64,000 nucleotides of DNA, from positions 186,001 through 250,000 of the forward strand of contig JADLFE010000007.1 in NCBI GenBank assembly GCA_020845755.1, read 5' to 3'. Shown one piece after another: positions 1 to 8,288 of this stretch. The position numbers and the translations under genes are program-made. Every line of letters begins with the position of its first letter. Position 1 is the first letter of the stretch. The DNA comes from Phycisphaerales bacterium. Lineage in GTDB: Bacteria > Planctomycetota > Phycisphaerae > Phycisphaerales > UBA1924. Below the pieces are notes generated by a model that did no database searches, had not been told where the DNA came from, and saw nothing but the letters and a program-made list of their open reading frames with translations.

Positions 1-21
1 CATCCGGCGAGCGTGTAACGC

Positions 22-480
22 TCACACCACGATATCGATGATCCCGCCGCGCTTGAGCATCGGCGTCTGGTACGCCGTCACGCGGACGACGCTTTCAATG
101 CGAGTGGGCTCGATCGGCGGGCGATCGGCGATACGCGGGCCGCGGAATTCGGGCGAGACGGCGTATTCATCGCGACCCGCGGAGGTCGCCTCCGTGCATT
201 CCTCCGCCCGCGATTCGCTGCACGAGTTGGTGAGCCTCTTGGGGGGCGCGGGGGTTTCAAGAACCCCCGCGGCCACCCCGAACACGCCACGCACAATGCC
301 CGCGGCCAACAGATGAGCCACGACTTCCGCCTCGTGACGCGCTCGCCTGAACTCATCGTTCTGGCGTTCGAGCGCTTCGCTGAAACGGACCGGGCCCTCG
401 GGGCGAACAGGCTCGGCGCAATCACGGCGAGCGCACACCCCGCCGTGAAGAGCACCGATCTGTCCGATCCGCTCGACCAT
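22..480 (-). CDS. Conserved-looking hypothetical protein, 152 aa
   Basis: I do not recognise this protein. The frame is open further upstream, but the N-terminal extension would be Arg-rich and shadow-like, so I start at the ATG at 480. The first half is charged and helical-looking (an EALERQNDEFRRARHEAEVV stretch followed by an Ala/Val-rich segment). The middle is polar and probably disordered, and the C-terminus ends in a beta-like segment, VRVTAYQTPMLKRGG followed by IIDIVV. No signal peptide, transmembrane segment or catalytic motif is visible. It is divergent from queA with about 165 bp between the starts. No clear ribosome binding site precedes the ATG, so both the start and the gene itself are moderately uncertain. 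Confidence 0.5.
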   Translation of the reverse strand: MVERIGQIGALHGGVCARRDCAEPVRPEGPVRFSEALERQNDEFRRARHEAEVVAHLLAAGIVRGVFGVAAGVLETPAPPKRLTNSCSESRAEECTEATSAGRDEYAVSPEFRGPRIADRPPIEPTRIESVVRVTAYQTPMLKRGGIIDIVV

Positions 481-645
481 ATCTGCCAAAAACACAGTCG
501 AAGGGCGTACCAATCGCGCGGATTCTCGAACCGACCGATAAGATCGCGGACCGCGAGGCCGGAGCGGGGTTTGCTCGCCGAGCGGCGTGCCGTGGTTGCG
601 GGGGCGTGGCGTTTCCGCAACACATGGCGATGCGTGGAGACAACG

Positions 646-1767
646 GTGCTGCCTACCAGCGCGCTGGACTACGAACTTCCGGAGACCTTGATCGCAACGC
701 GGGCGGCCGAGCCGCGTGATTCGGCGCGCCTGATGGTGGTCTCGCGCCGGGGCGATGGAGATCCAACGCACGCGAGCGTCGCCGACCTGCCGGACTACCT
801 GCGCGAGGGCGACCTCCTGGTGTTCAACACGACGCGAGTTATCCCGGCGCGATTGGTCGGCCGCCGTCGCGATACGGACGGGCGGATCGAGGGGCTTTTT
901 CTGTCCGAAGACGCCGCTCAGCCGGGGCGGTGGGTGCTGCTGGTCCGGGCCAAGCGTGCCAAGCCCGGCGTCGTCCTCGATCTCTACGCGCCCGACGAGA
1001 CGATCGGCGCGTCGATCCGCCTCATCGAACCGGCGGGCGACGAACCCGGCGCGTGGGCGGCCGAGTTGGTTGATCCCGCGGCCCCGACGCTGGAGGTGCT
1101 GGCGAAGGTCGGGCGCACGCCGCTCCCGCCGTACATCTTGAAGGCGCGGCGTGCGGCGGGCATCGACGTAGGCGACGCGCAGGACCGCGAGCGGTATCAG
1201 ACGGTATACGCCGGGCGATCAACTGGATCTGTCGCAGCCCCCACCGCCGGGCTGCACTTCACGCCGATGCTCCTTGAGCGTGTCGCGGCCCTTGGGATTG
1301 AGCGTGCCGACGTCGTGCTCCACGTCGGCCCGGGCACGTTCCGTCCGGTCGAGACCGAATACCTCGAGCAGCACCACATGCACGCCGAGCATTGCGAGAT
1401 CTCGCCCGAGGCCTGGTGGCGGATCATGGAAGCCCGGCGCCAGGGGCGGCGGGTGATCGCGGTCGGCACGACCACGGCCCGCACGCTGGAGTCCTATGCG
1501 CTGCACCTTGAGGCCCATCCCGGGGCTCACCCGGCACCACACCCTGCGACGATCAACACGTCGCTGCTGATCGCGCCGGGATATCGCTGGCGCGTCGTGG
1601 ACGGATTGCTCACCAATTTCCACCTGCCGCGGTCGACGCTCCTGGCCATGGTCGGCGCGCTGTTTGACGAGGGCCTGCCCCGCCTGATCGCCCTGTACCG
1701 CTCGGCGGTGGAGCGTGCGTATCGTTTCTATAGTTACGGCGATGCGATGCTCGTGCTCCCGGATTGA
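646..1767 (+). CDS. queA: S-adenosylmethionine:tRNA ribosyltransferase-isomerase QueA
   Basis: QueA transfers and isomerises the ribosyl part of S-adenosylmethionine onto 7-aminomethyl-7-deazaguanine in tRNA, giving epoxyqueuosine at the wobble position of GUN anticodons; it acts in the cytoplasm. At 373 aa the product is close to the family length. Recognisable blocks are LIATRAAEPRDSARL near the N-terminus, GDLLVFNTTRVIPARL, PPYI, YQTVYA, PTAGLHFT, HVGPGTFRPV, NTSLLIAPGY, TNFHLPRSTLLAMV and the closing YSYGDAMLVL. The frame runs open upstream to 313, but homology begins just after the GTG at 646, which has GGAGA five bases before it. The next gene on the same strand is murE, 92 bp downstream. 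Function is secure; the start is likely. Confidence 0.95.
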   Translation: MLPTSALDYELPETLIATRAAEPRDSARLMVVSRRGDGDPTHASVADLPDYLREGDLLVFNTTRVIPARLVGRRRDTDGRIEGLFLSEDAAQPGRWVLLVRAKRAKPGVVLDLYAPDETIGASIRLIEPAGDEPGAWAAELVDPAAPTLEVLAKVGRTPLPPYILKARRAAGIDVGDAQDRERYQTVYAGRSTGSVAAPTAGLHFTPMLLERVAALGIERADVVLHVGPGTFRPVETEYLEQHHMHAEHCEISPEAWWRIMEARRQGRRVIAVGTTTARTLESYALHLEAHPGAHPAPHPATINTSLLIAPGYRWRVVDGLLTNFHLPRSTLLAMVGALFDEGLPRLIALYRSAVERAYRFYSYGDAMLVLPD

Positions 1768-1859
1768 AATCTGGGGTGTGGGCGCTCGCTCCGCCGATGA
1801 TCCGCCGTCGCGAATCGCCGCACGACGCGGCCGCTCGCGGCGCGGGGGAGCGCCGGCGC

Positions 1860-3434
1860 ATGAAGCTTGGCGATCTGATTGCAAACCTGGCGACGCCGGT
1901 GTCGCTTGAAGGCGACGCGAGCGTTCGCGTGTGCGATCTCACGGAGGACAGCCGGACGGTTGTGCCGCATTCGCTGTTCATCGCGAGGAAAGGCCTGAAG
2001 TCCGACGGGCGGGTGTTCGCCAGGGACGCCGTCGCGGCGGGCGCGGTGGCGATCCTGACGGATGATCCCGGGCTGGCCAAGGGCGGGCTGCACGTGCCCG
2101 TCGCGGTCGCGCCGGACATCACGCTGGCATCGGCGCTGGTCGCGGAGCGTTTCTATCGCGACCCGACCTCGCGTCTTTCGATCGTCGGCGTCACGGGCAC
2201 CAACGGCAAGACCACGATCACCTATCTCATCTGGCAGCTCCTGAACAATCTGCACCGGCGCTGCGGCATGGTGGGCACGGTGCAAGTAGACGACGGCGTG
2301 ACGCTCGGCCCGGCGGTAATGACCACGCCGCCGGCGATCGAGATCTCGCGAACGTTTTCGCTGATGGCCGACGCGGGGTGCAAGGCGGCCGCGATCGAGG
2401 CCTCCAGCCACGCGCTCGATCAGAAACGCCTCGATGCGACGCGGATGTGCGTCGGCGTGTTCACGAACCTGACGGGCGACCACCTGGACTATCACAAGAC
2501 GATGGAGAACTACGCCCAGGCCAAGGCGCGGTTGTTCGAGATGCTCCCGCCGTCGGGCGTCGCGATCTTGAATGCAGACGACGAGTGGCACGGGCGCCTC
2601 GTCCGTGATTGCAAGGCGCAGGTCTGGAAATGCTCGCTCGGAAACGACGCCGATTGCACGTGCCATGTAGTCTCGGCCGACATGGGCGCGATGCGGGTCG
2701 GACTCCGCGGGCCGTGGGGTGTGATCGAGCAATCGGTGAATCTGATCGGGCGTCACAACCAGATGAACGTGCTGCAGGCGGTCGCGTCGGCGTGGGCGCT
2801 GCGCGAGCGCGTGGGCGGCTTTGAACCGCACGATCTGGCCGGCGCGCTGGCGGACGTAAAGGCCCCGCCGGGACGCCTGGAGCCCGCGGCGATCAAGTCA
2901 AAGACGCCGCTCCCCCGCGTCTTTGTCGACTATGCCCACAGCGATGATTCCCTGCGAAACGTACTGATCGCGGTGCGGAAGGCGATGACGCCCGCGGACG
3001 GCAAACTGTGGGTCGTATTCGGCTGCGGCGGCGACCGCGACCGCACCAAGCGACCGCGGATGGGCGCGGCGGCGACGGAACTGGCAGACGTCATCGTCGT
3101 CACCAGCGACAACCCGCGCTCGGAAGATCCGATGGCGATCATTCATGAGATCATGCAGGGCGTGCCGCGGGATGTGCAGGCTCGCACACTGGTCGACCCC
3201 GATCGGCGAAAGGCGATCTTTGCCGCGATATCCGGGTCCGACGCTCGCGATATCATCGTGATTGCGGGCAAAGGTCACGAGACCGAGCAGATCACGCTGG
3301 GTCCCAATCGCGAACTTGTGAAGCATCACTTTGATGATCGCGAGGTCGCACGTGAGGCACTTGAGACCCGCGCGAGCGACCTCAGCGTCAAGCCCGGGGC
3401 GGCCCTGCGCCCGCCGACGCGCGAGACGAAGTAG
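1860..3434 (+). CDS. murE: UDP-MurNAc-L-Ala-D-Glu:meso-diaminopimelate ligase MurE
   Basis: MurE adds the third amino acid of the peptidoglycan stem peptide using ATP in the cytoplasm. The 524 aa product has the three Mur ligase domains: a UDP-binding N-terminus (LTEDSRTVVPHSLFIA), the ATP-binding centre with the P-loop GTNGKTT and the EASSHALDQKR block, and a C-terminal domain starting at PPGRLEP with VDYAHSDDSL, FGCGGDRDRTKRP and GKGHE. The SDNPRSEDP block carries the DNPR signature that in this family indicates meso-diaminopimelate rather than lysine. The gene therefore argues for a DAP-type cell wall. The start at 1860 has GGGGAG about nine bases upstream; the earlier in-frame codons would add a non-homologous Arg-rich leader. 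It follows queA on the same strand. Confidence 0.95.
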   Translation: MKLGDLIANLATPVSLEGDASVRVCDLTEDSRTVVPHSLFIARKGLKSDGRVFARDAVAAGAVAILTDDPGLAKGGLHVPVAVAPDITLASALVAERFYRDPTSRLSIVGVTGTNGKTTITYLIWQLLNNLHRRCGMVGTVQVDDGVTLGPAVMTTPPAIEISRTFSLMADAGCKAAAIEASSHALDQKRLDATRMCVGVFTNLTGDHLDYHKTMENYAQAKARLFEMLPPSGVAILNADDEWHGRLVRDCKAQVWKCSLGNDADCTCHVVSADMGAMRVGLRGPWGVIEQSVNLIGRHNQMNVLQAVASAWALRERVGGFEPHDLAGALADVKAPPGRLEPAAIKSKTPLPRVFVDYAHSDDSLRNVLIAVRKAMTPADGKLWVVFGCGGDRDRTKRPRMGAAATELADVIVVTSDNPRSEDPMAIIHEIMQGVPRDVQARTLVDPDRRKAIFAAISGSDARDIIVIAGKGHETEQITLGPNRELVKHHFDDREVAREALETRASDLSVKPGAALRPPTRETK

Positions 3435-3480
3435 AGTCGGGCATCAGGCGTTCGGCGCTTGACCACGCTTGACATCCACG

Positions 3481-3501
3481 GCTCACGGCTCACGGCTCAC
3501 G
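3481..3501. repeat. Three tandem 7-bp repeats (GCTCACG)
   Basis: Three perfect head-to-tail copies of GCTCACG lie in the 88 bp between the convergent murE and M24 peptidase genes. Related CACGACTCACCAC-type sequence recurs in two other intergenic spots, near 7078 and 27470, so this may be one copy of a dispersed intergenic motif. It lies outside both coding regions and forms no obvious hairpin. Confidence 0.6.
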
Positions 3502-3522
3502 GGTGATTCTCTTCGTGAATCC

Positions 3523-4686
3523 CTACTTCCAATCCAGGCCTTCCGGGAGCGTGTTGAGGTTGATGCAGCCGTCGCGCGTCACGATCACCATGTCCTCGAC
3601 GCGCACGCCGCCGTACGCCCGCGAATACAGGCCCGGTTCGATCGTGAGCGCGTCGCCCGCGACCAGCACCGGTGCGCCCATATCGAGCAGCGGCGGCTCG
3701 TGAACATCGAGCCCGACGCCGTGCCCGGTCCCGTGCTGCATCGACGTGTAGGTCTGCGGCGAATCGGCCTTGGGCAGGCCGCGCTCAAAGCCGTGCTTCT
3801 TCAGCGAGTCCATCGTCGCACGGTGCACCTCCTCGCCTGTACGTCCGGCCTTGGTCGCCGCGATCGCCGCGGCCTTGGCTTCGACGACCGCCTTGTGCAT
3901 ACGCACAAGTTCCGCGCTGGGTGTGCCGTTGACCACCGTCCGCGTGCAATCGCCGTTGTAGAGCGTCGACTGGTTGCGCGGGAAGATGTCGACGATGATC
4001 GCCTGGTCGGCGAAGAGATCGCCGTGCCCGTGGTCGTGGCAGTCGCCGCCCTGGCTGCCGCACGCGACGATACTCGGCGGGTTGAAGTAGCCGCGCTCGG
4101 TCAGGAACGTCGTGATCATCGAGCGCACGCGCTCGGCCGTCAGCGTCGCACCGTCGTGGCTGAGCAGCCCGCCCTTGCCGGGCTTCGCCCGCGCGATGGT
4201 GCGGCATGCCATCTCCATCGCCTCTTCCGTCGCGTGCTGCGCCTGGCGCAGCATCTCGATCTCCTGCTCGTCCTTCGAGCGCCGCGAGAGCACGCCCATT
4301 TCGACGTCGCACTCGACCTCGATCCCGCCTTGCTTGATGATGCTCGCAAAGATCAGCGGGAGCGTGCGGTCGGCCACGACCTTGCTCACCTTGTTCCGCT
4401 TGAGAAACTCGGTCACCGACTGGGCAGTCGCGGTCTCGCGATCGCCGGAGAGTCCGCTCGCGGGCGCGGTATCGGCGGGGCAGATGACCTCGTCGGCCCG
4501 TGCATGCTTCTTGGCGCGGTCCATCTCGATGTCGCGGATGATGAGCGTGGATTTCCGTGTGCCTCCCTCGCGCGGGATCTCGATGATCGCGACGGGATCG
4601 CCGACGAGGAACCGGATGCGCCGGTAGAGCGACATGTTGGTTTGCGGAATTCCGGCCATGATCGTCGCGGGGCGGCTCGTGCTCAT
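3523..4686 (-). CDS. M24 family metallopeptidase (Xaa-Pro aminopeptidase-like)
   Basis: This is a pita-bread fold M24 peptidase of 387 aa, probably a dinuclear-metal aminopeptidase that removes residues preceding proline. An N-terminal creatinase-type domain (about residues 1-150) is followed by the catalytic domain. Metal-site landmarks are the Asp of VDIFPRN, the Asp of NGDCTRTVV, the His of GTGHGVGLDVHE, the Glu of LTIEPGLY and the Glu of GGVRVEDMV. The order D, D, H, E, E matches the family. The ATG at 4686 overlaps the aroA stop (ATGA), so translation is probably coupled to aroA. M24 proteins include prolidases, aminopeptidase P and non-peptidase relatives, so the substrate is uncertain. 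No signal peptide is seen, so it should be cytoplasmic. Confidence 0.87.
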   Translation of the reverse strand: MSTSRPATIMAGIPQTNMSLYRRIRFLVGDPVAIIEIPREGGTRKSTLIIRDIEMDRAKKHARADEVICPADTAPASGLSGDRETATAQSVTEFLKRNKVSKVVADRTLPLIFASIIKQGGIEVECDVEMGVLSRRSKDEQEIEMLRQAQHATEEAMEMACRTIARAKPGKGGLLSHDGATLTAERVRSMITTFLTERGYFNPPSIVACGSQGGDCHDHGHGDLFADQAIIVDIFPRNQSTLYNGDCTRTVVNGTPSAELVRMHKAVVEAKAAAIAATKAGRTGEEVHRATMDSLKKHGFERGLPKADSPQTYTSMQHGTGHGVGLDVHEPPLLDMGAPVLVAGDALTIEPGLYSRAYGGVRVEDMVIVTRDGCINLNTLPEGLDWK

Positions 4687-6098
4687 GGATGCTCCTCCGT
4701 CGCCGCGCCGTGCAGGCGGGCGAAGTCCTTCCAGAATGTCGGGTACGTCTTGGCGACGCACGCGGGGTCCTTGATCACCACGTTCGGGCGGCGCAGCGAC
4801 ACCAGCGCCAGCGACATCGCCATGCGGTGATCGTCGTACGTATCGAATTCGACCACCGGGCATTCGCTGGAGCAGTCCACGCCGCCCTTGGGGGGCTCGA
4901 CATAGATCGCGCCGTCGTCGCCGGGCATCGTGCCGATCGCCACGCCGATCTTGGAGAGTTCGGTGATCATCGCGGCGATGCGGTCGGTCTCTTTCACGCG
5001 AAGCGTGCGCAGTCCCTTGATCACGCTCCGCCCGCTCGCAAAGCACGCGACGGCGGCCAGCGTCATCGCGGCGTCGGGCATGTCGCTCATGTCCGCGCCC
5101 AGCGCCTTGAGCTCGTCGGCACGCGAGACGCGGGTCCACGCCGGCTCGGCCGCGCGTGTGATCGTCGCGCCCATGCGCTCAAGAAGCGTCGGGAACGCCG
5201 CGTCGCCCTGGAGCGAGTGAACTCCAAGGCCATCGACGCGCACCGAGAGATCATCGCGGATCGCGCCAGCGCCCCAGAAATACGTCGCGCCGCTGGCGTC
5301 GGGCTCGACGGGATAGTCAAACTTCGCGACGCCCTCTCGCCCGCCCGAGCCGACACGGAGCACCCGCAGGTCATCAGACGCTCGCACCGTCGCGCCGAGT
5401 CGAGCAAGCAAACCGAGCGTCATGGAGATATACGACGGGCTGGTCACCTCGCCCGAAAGTTTGATTGTGATGCCAGATGGCAACCACGGCGCGACGAGCA
5501 ACAGCGCGGATATGAACTGGCTCGACTGCGTCGTGCCGAGCTCCAGCACGCGCCCGGTCATCGCCAAGTCTCGCGGCGGCGTGATCCGCATGGGCGGGCA
5601 CCCCGGCACGCCGCGATACTCGATCGTCGCGCCGAGTCGCTCGAGCGCCTGGCCCAGTTCGCCGATCGGGCGCTGGCGCATCCGCGCGTTGCCGTCGAGC
5701 GTGATCGGCACGGGCGAGAGCAACGCCGCGGCGGCCAGGAATCTCGTCGCCGTGCCCGCGTTTCCGAGGTCGAGCACAACATCGGCATCGTCCGGCTGCC
5801 AGCAGCCATCAACGCCCGTCACGAGCAGATCGCCGGGAGCGTCATGGGCCGGCGTGATCCGCACGCCGAGTTGTTCAAGGGCCGCGACCATCCGCTTGGC
5901 GTCGTCGGCGTCGAGCAGCGCACCGCGCACGCGCGACACGCCGGGGGCGAGGGCGGCCAGGAGCACCGCGCGATTCGTCAGGCTCTTGCTCCCCGGCGGA
6001 CGGAGAGAGACATTGCCGCCCGCGCTGGGCGGGCGCAACTGAAGCCGCGCCGGGAGCGCGGAAAGGTCCTGACTCAGCGTGTCGAGCCACTCAGCCAC
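4683..6098 (-). CDS. aroA: 3-phosphoshikimate 1-carboxyvinyltransferase (EPSP synthase)
   Basis: AroA joins phosphoenolpyruvate to shikimate 3-phosphate in the shikimate pathway to aromatic amino acids. The 471 aa product carries the family signatures PPGSKSLTNRAVLLAALAPG, GNAGTATRFLAAAALL, DGNARMRQRPIGEL, a RVKETDRI block and the late YDDHRMAMSLAL. It is slightly longer than the usual 430 aa, mainly through an N-terminal segment of about 25 residues. The GTG at 6098 is chosen because a GAGGA ribosome binding site precedes it and it lies 10 bp after the groES stop. The gene sits in a tight minus-strand operon groES-aroA-M24 peptidase. aroB, another shikimate gene, lies far away at 57.2 kb in this window. 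Confidence 0.95.
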   Translation of the reverse strand: MAEWLDTLSQDLSALPARLQLRPPSAGGNVSLRPPGSKSLTNRAVLLAALAPGVSRVRGALLDADDAKRMVAALEQLGVRITPAHDAPGDLLVTGVDGCWQPDDADVVLDLGNAGTATRFLAAAALLSPVPITLDGNARMRQRPIGELGQALERLGATIEYRGVPGCPPMRITPPRDLAMTGRVLELGTTQSSQFISALLLVAPWLPSGITIKLSGEVTSPSYISMTLGLLARLGATVRASDDLRVLRVGSGGREGVAKFDYPVEPDASGATYFWGAGAIRDDLSVRVDGLGVHSLQGDAAFPTLLERMGATITRAAEPAWTRVSRADELKALGADMSDMPDAAMTLAAVACFASGRSVIKGLRTLRVKETDRIAAMITELSKIGVAIGTMPGDDGAIYVEPPKGGVDCSSECPVVEFDTYDDHRMAMSLALVSLRRPNVVIKDPACVAKTYPTFWKDFARLHGAATEEHP

Positions 6099-6108
6099 GC
6101 GGCGATCC

Positions 6109-6459
6109 TCACTCCTCCGCGCCGGCCTTGCGGAATACGGCCACGATGTCCTCGATCGGCACGACGAACAGGCGGTTGTCGCCCTCGAAGTCGACAGGGA
6201 TCGCCTGCTTTGGATTGAAGAGCACGCGGTCGTAGCGCTTGATCGGATAGTTCTCGTCGCGCTCGATCTGGGCGCTGATGGCAACGACGCGTCCCGTCAG
6301 CGTGGGGATCTCGATCTTGTCGGGAAGGTGAATGCCCGACTTGGTCTGTTTCTTGTCCTCGTCCTTGCGGATCAGCACCCGCTTGCCCACGGGCTCGACG
6401 GTCTCGATGCCACCCTTGGCCGGCGTCCGCGATGGTTTCGATGGTTCCGAAGCGCTCAT
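6109..6459 (-). CDS. groES: Co-chaperonin GroES-family protein (Cpn10)
   Basis: The 116 aa protein has the Cpn10 pattern: a beta strand with VEPVGKRVLIRKDE, a mobile-loop-like segment (DKKQTKSGIHLPD), then GRVVAISA and the closing strand FVVPIEDIVAVF. GroES caps the GroEL cavity during protein folding. It has about 20 extra polar residues at the N-terminus compared with bacterial GroES. The internal segment ENYPIKRYDRVLFNPKQAIPV departs from the textbook sequence but keeps the expected position of the conserved hydrophobic roof loop. No groEL is adjacent, so this is an orphan copy and could be a specialised paralogue. It is the first gene of the groES-aroA-peptidase operon and is divergent from apt, with 64 bp between the starts. 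Confidence 0.85.
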   Translation of the reverse strand: MSASEPSKPSRTPAKGGIETVEPVGKRVLIRKDEDKKQTKSGIHLPDKIEIPTLTGRVVAISAQIERDENYPIKRYDRVLFNPKQAIPVDFEGDNRLFVVPIEDIVAVFRKAGAEE

Positions 6460-6523
6460 GCCCGACTGTAGGACACCCCCACCATCGACCCGATACTCTC
6501 GTGGGAGTCAGAAGGGAGCCGCC

Positions 6524-7048
6524 ATGGCCGTGACCGACCTGCGACCGTTCATCCTCGATGTGCCGGATTTTCCAAAGCCGGGGATCGTGTTCAAGGACTT
6601 CACGCCGCTCCTGGCCGACCCAAGGGCCTTGGCGCTGGCGGTCGAATTGATGGCCAACCCGTTCCGGGGCATGAACGTCGATCTGGTCGTCGGGGCCGAA
6701 TCGCGCGGGTTCATCTTCGGCATCGCGATCGCCCAGGCCCTCTCGGCCGGGTTCGTTCCCGTGCGAAAGCCCGGCAAGCTCCCACGGAAGGTCCGGGCGG
6801 TCGACTACTCGCTCGAATACGGCAAAGACCGGCTGGAGATCCACGCCGACGCGATCCTGCCCAAGCGGCGCGTGCTGGTCGTGGATGATCTCCTGGCGAC
6901 GGGCGGCACGCTCAATGCCTGTTGCGACATGGTGAAGCAGGCCGACGCGCAGATCGTGGGCACCGCGGTGCTGATCGAATTGCTGGCGCTGAAGGGTCGG
7001 GCCCGGGTCGAGGCGTATGGCTCGGTGCATGCGGTGCTGCCGTTGTAA
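6524..7048 (+). CDS. apt: Adenine phosphoribosyltransferase
   Basis: Apt salvages adenine by joining it to PRPP, giving AMP and pyrophosphate. The 174 aa length is typical. The N-terminal FPKPGIVFKDFTPLL block, the VVGAESRGFIFG block and the PRPP-binding motif RVLVVDDLLATGGT are all present. The ATG at 6524 follows GAAGGGAG with good spacing. The frame is open upstream, but the extension is not family-like and would run into the groES 5' region. The gene stands alone on the plus strand and is not co-oriented with its neighbours. Function is secure. Confidence 0.96.
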   Translation: MAVTDLRPFILDVPDFPKPGIVFKDFTPLLADPRALALAVELMANPFRGMNVDLVVGAESRGFIFGIAIAQALSAGFVPVRKPGKLPRKVRAVDYSLEYGKDRLEIHADAILPKRRVLVVDDLLATGGTLNACCDMVKQADAQIVGTAVLIELLALKGRARVEAYGSVHAVLPL

Positions 7049-7141
7049 GGCAGCGCCTGCGCTTCGACCTTCTGTTCCACGACTCACCACGCACGATCCC
7101 CGCCTCACGCTGCCTTCGACCTCGTGACTTCTTCAAAACGA

Positions 7142-7167
7142 ACAACCCCTCGTTGCCGAGGGGTTGT
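7142..7167 (-). terminator. Rho-independent terminator of the first PEP-CTERM-type gene
   Basis: A perfect 11-bp inverted repeat (ACAACCCCTCG paired with CGAGGGGTTGT, 4-base loop) lies 57 bp past the stop at 7225. Read on the minus strand, the stem is followed by a T-rich TCGTTTTG stretch. On the plus strand no T-run follows, so it most likely stops minus-strand transcripts. Confidence 0.85.
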
Positions 7168-7224
7168 CGGGATCAGTCATTCATTCTCAGCGGTTCTCAG
7201 AGAGAGCCGTGAGGAGTTGTCGAC

Positions 7225-7908
7225 TTAGCGGCGGCGACGGCCGGCGACCAGACCACCGAGGCCCAGGAGAGCCAGCGAGGCCGGGGCGGGGATGACGACG
7301 GTGGCGCCGTCGGTCGCGTCAACACCGATCGTCTTGGTCGTGCCGGTGCCGGTGGTCTCGCTGGTATGCACACCGTAACCAAGGATGCGGTTCAGCGGAG
7401 CATCGAAGTGGATGTCCGTCGACTGGCCGGCGCCGATCACGAAGGTGAAGAGGTAGCCGAGAGCCGGGTTAGCGCGGTTGTAGTTCGCGCCCAAGTGGGA
7501 CGGCGAGTCCTGCTTGATCGAGATGCCGCCGCCAGCCAGGTCGGTCGTGTTGGCCACGTCCGCGATGCGGAGCGTGTCACCAACGCGGAAGGCCTTCTGG
7601 GTCTGCGCACCGTAGTTGAAGTTGCCCTGACGGTTGTCACCCGTATCGAACATGGTGTTCGACGCGCTGAAGTCAGCCGAGGTGACGTTGTTGATGCAGG
7701 ACGAGAGGCCGAGGCCGACGAAGCCGGTCGGATCGGACCACTTGTACCAGAGCTGGACTTCGATCGTCTGGCCGGCCGTGCCGGAGACGCTGTTCGAAGC
7801 CGCGCCACCCGTGGTGACGTTGCGGACGAGGATGTCGATCTGACCGTTACCCGCGTTGACGGCGGCGGCGAGACCAGCAAGAGCGATGAGAGCAGCAATC
7901 TTCTTCAT
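7225..7908 (-). CDS. Secreted protein with PEP-CTERM-like C-terminal anchor (copy A)
   Basis: This is a 227 aa exported protein of unknown job. It has a short signal peptide (MKKIAALIALAGLAAAVNA) and a cohesin-like or adhesin-like beta-rich body. It ends with IPAPASLALLGLGGL, then VAG and an Arg cluster. That ending has the layout of a PEP-CTERM sorting signal (short motif, hydrophobic helix, basic tail) but reads P-A-P where PEP is usual, a variant expected in Phycisphaerae. Proteins with this tag are normally handled by an exosortase, which is not in the window. A strong AAGGAGGT precedes the ATG at 7908. It is roughly 80% identical to the next gene upstream (8289-8975) and clearly a tandem duplicate. 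Each copy has its own terminator, so they are probably transcribed separately. Confidence 0.88.
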   Translation of the reverse strand: MKKIAALIALAGLAAAVNAGNGQIDILVRNVTTGGAASNSVSGTAGQTIEVQLWYKWSDPTGFVGLGLSSCINNVTSADFSASNTMFDTGDNRQGNFNYGAQTQKAFRVGDTLRIADVANTTDLAGGGISIKQDSPSHLGANYNRANPALGYLFTFVIGAGQSTDIHFDAPLNRILGYGVHTSETTGTGTTKTIGVDATDGATVVIPAPASLALLGLGGLVAGRRRR

Positions 7909-8288
7909 AAATCGGAACCTCCTTGCCCCAAACATGCCACACGATCCAGGCTTTGCCACCCATCTGATCGGTTTATTTCGCACAAGCCGCAAAATCCTCA
8001 CAGATGCACCGCTGGCCGCCATGCCGCTGCATTGCCCCATTGAACCGCGCACCGCTTCTCTGGGGCACTCTGCCAGCCCCAGGCCATTGCATCGCTCGTT
8101 GAGGAACCGAAGCCGGCTCGTCGATGAGCGTGCGTGGCATGGAGACACAATTGCCGGCCGGAGTCGGCGCGGGCCGGTGTCTCGCTCAGACGCAAAAACA
8201 CAACCCCCCAGCCGAAGCCGGGGGGTTGGTTGGATCAAGTCCAATCGCTTTGATCAAGACTCTTTCGAGTCAGTGATCGACCGCTGGA
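7909..8288. other. 380-bp spacer between the two PEP-CTERM-type paralogues
   Basis: The spacer holds the terminator of copy B (8201-8228) and, by position, the promoter of copy A. No ORF here has a credible ribosome binding site or composition. I could not pick a promoter with confidence. Confidence 0.6.
8201..8228 (-). terminator. Rho-independent terminator of the second PEP-CTERM-type gene
   Basis: A 9-bp GC-rich stem (CAACCCCCC with GGGGGGTTG) lies 60 bp past the stop at 8289. On the minus strand it is followed by TGTTTTTG. Stem plus T-run is a textbook intrinsic terminator for the gene at 8289-8975. Confidence 0.9.

Noticed and set aside
3469-4830. 453-aa plus-strand ORF opposite the M24 peptidase
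   Set aside because: Arg/His-rich shadow of a strongly supported minus gene.
4689-6218. 509-aa plus-strand ORF opposite aroA
   Set aside because: Arg-rich shadow; aroA motifs are unambiguous.
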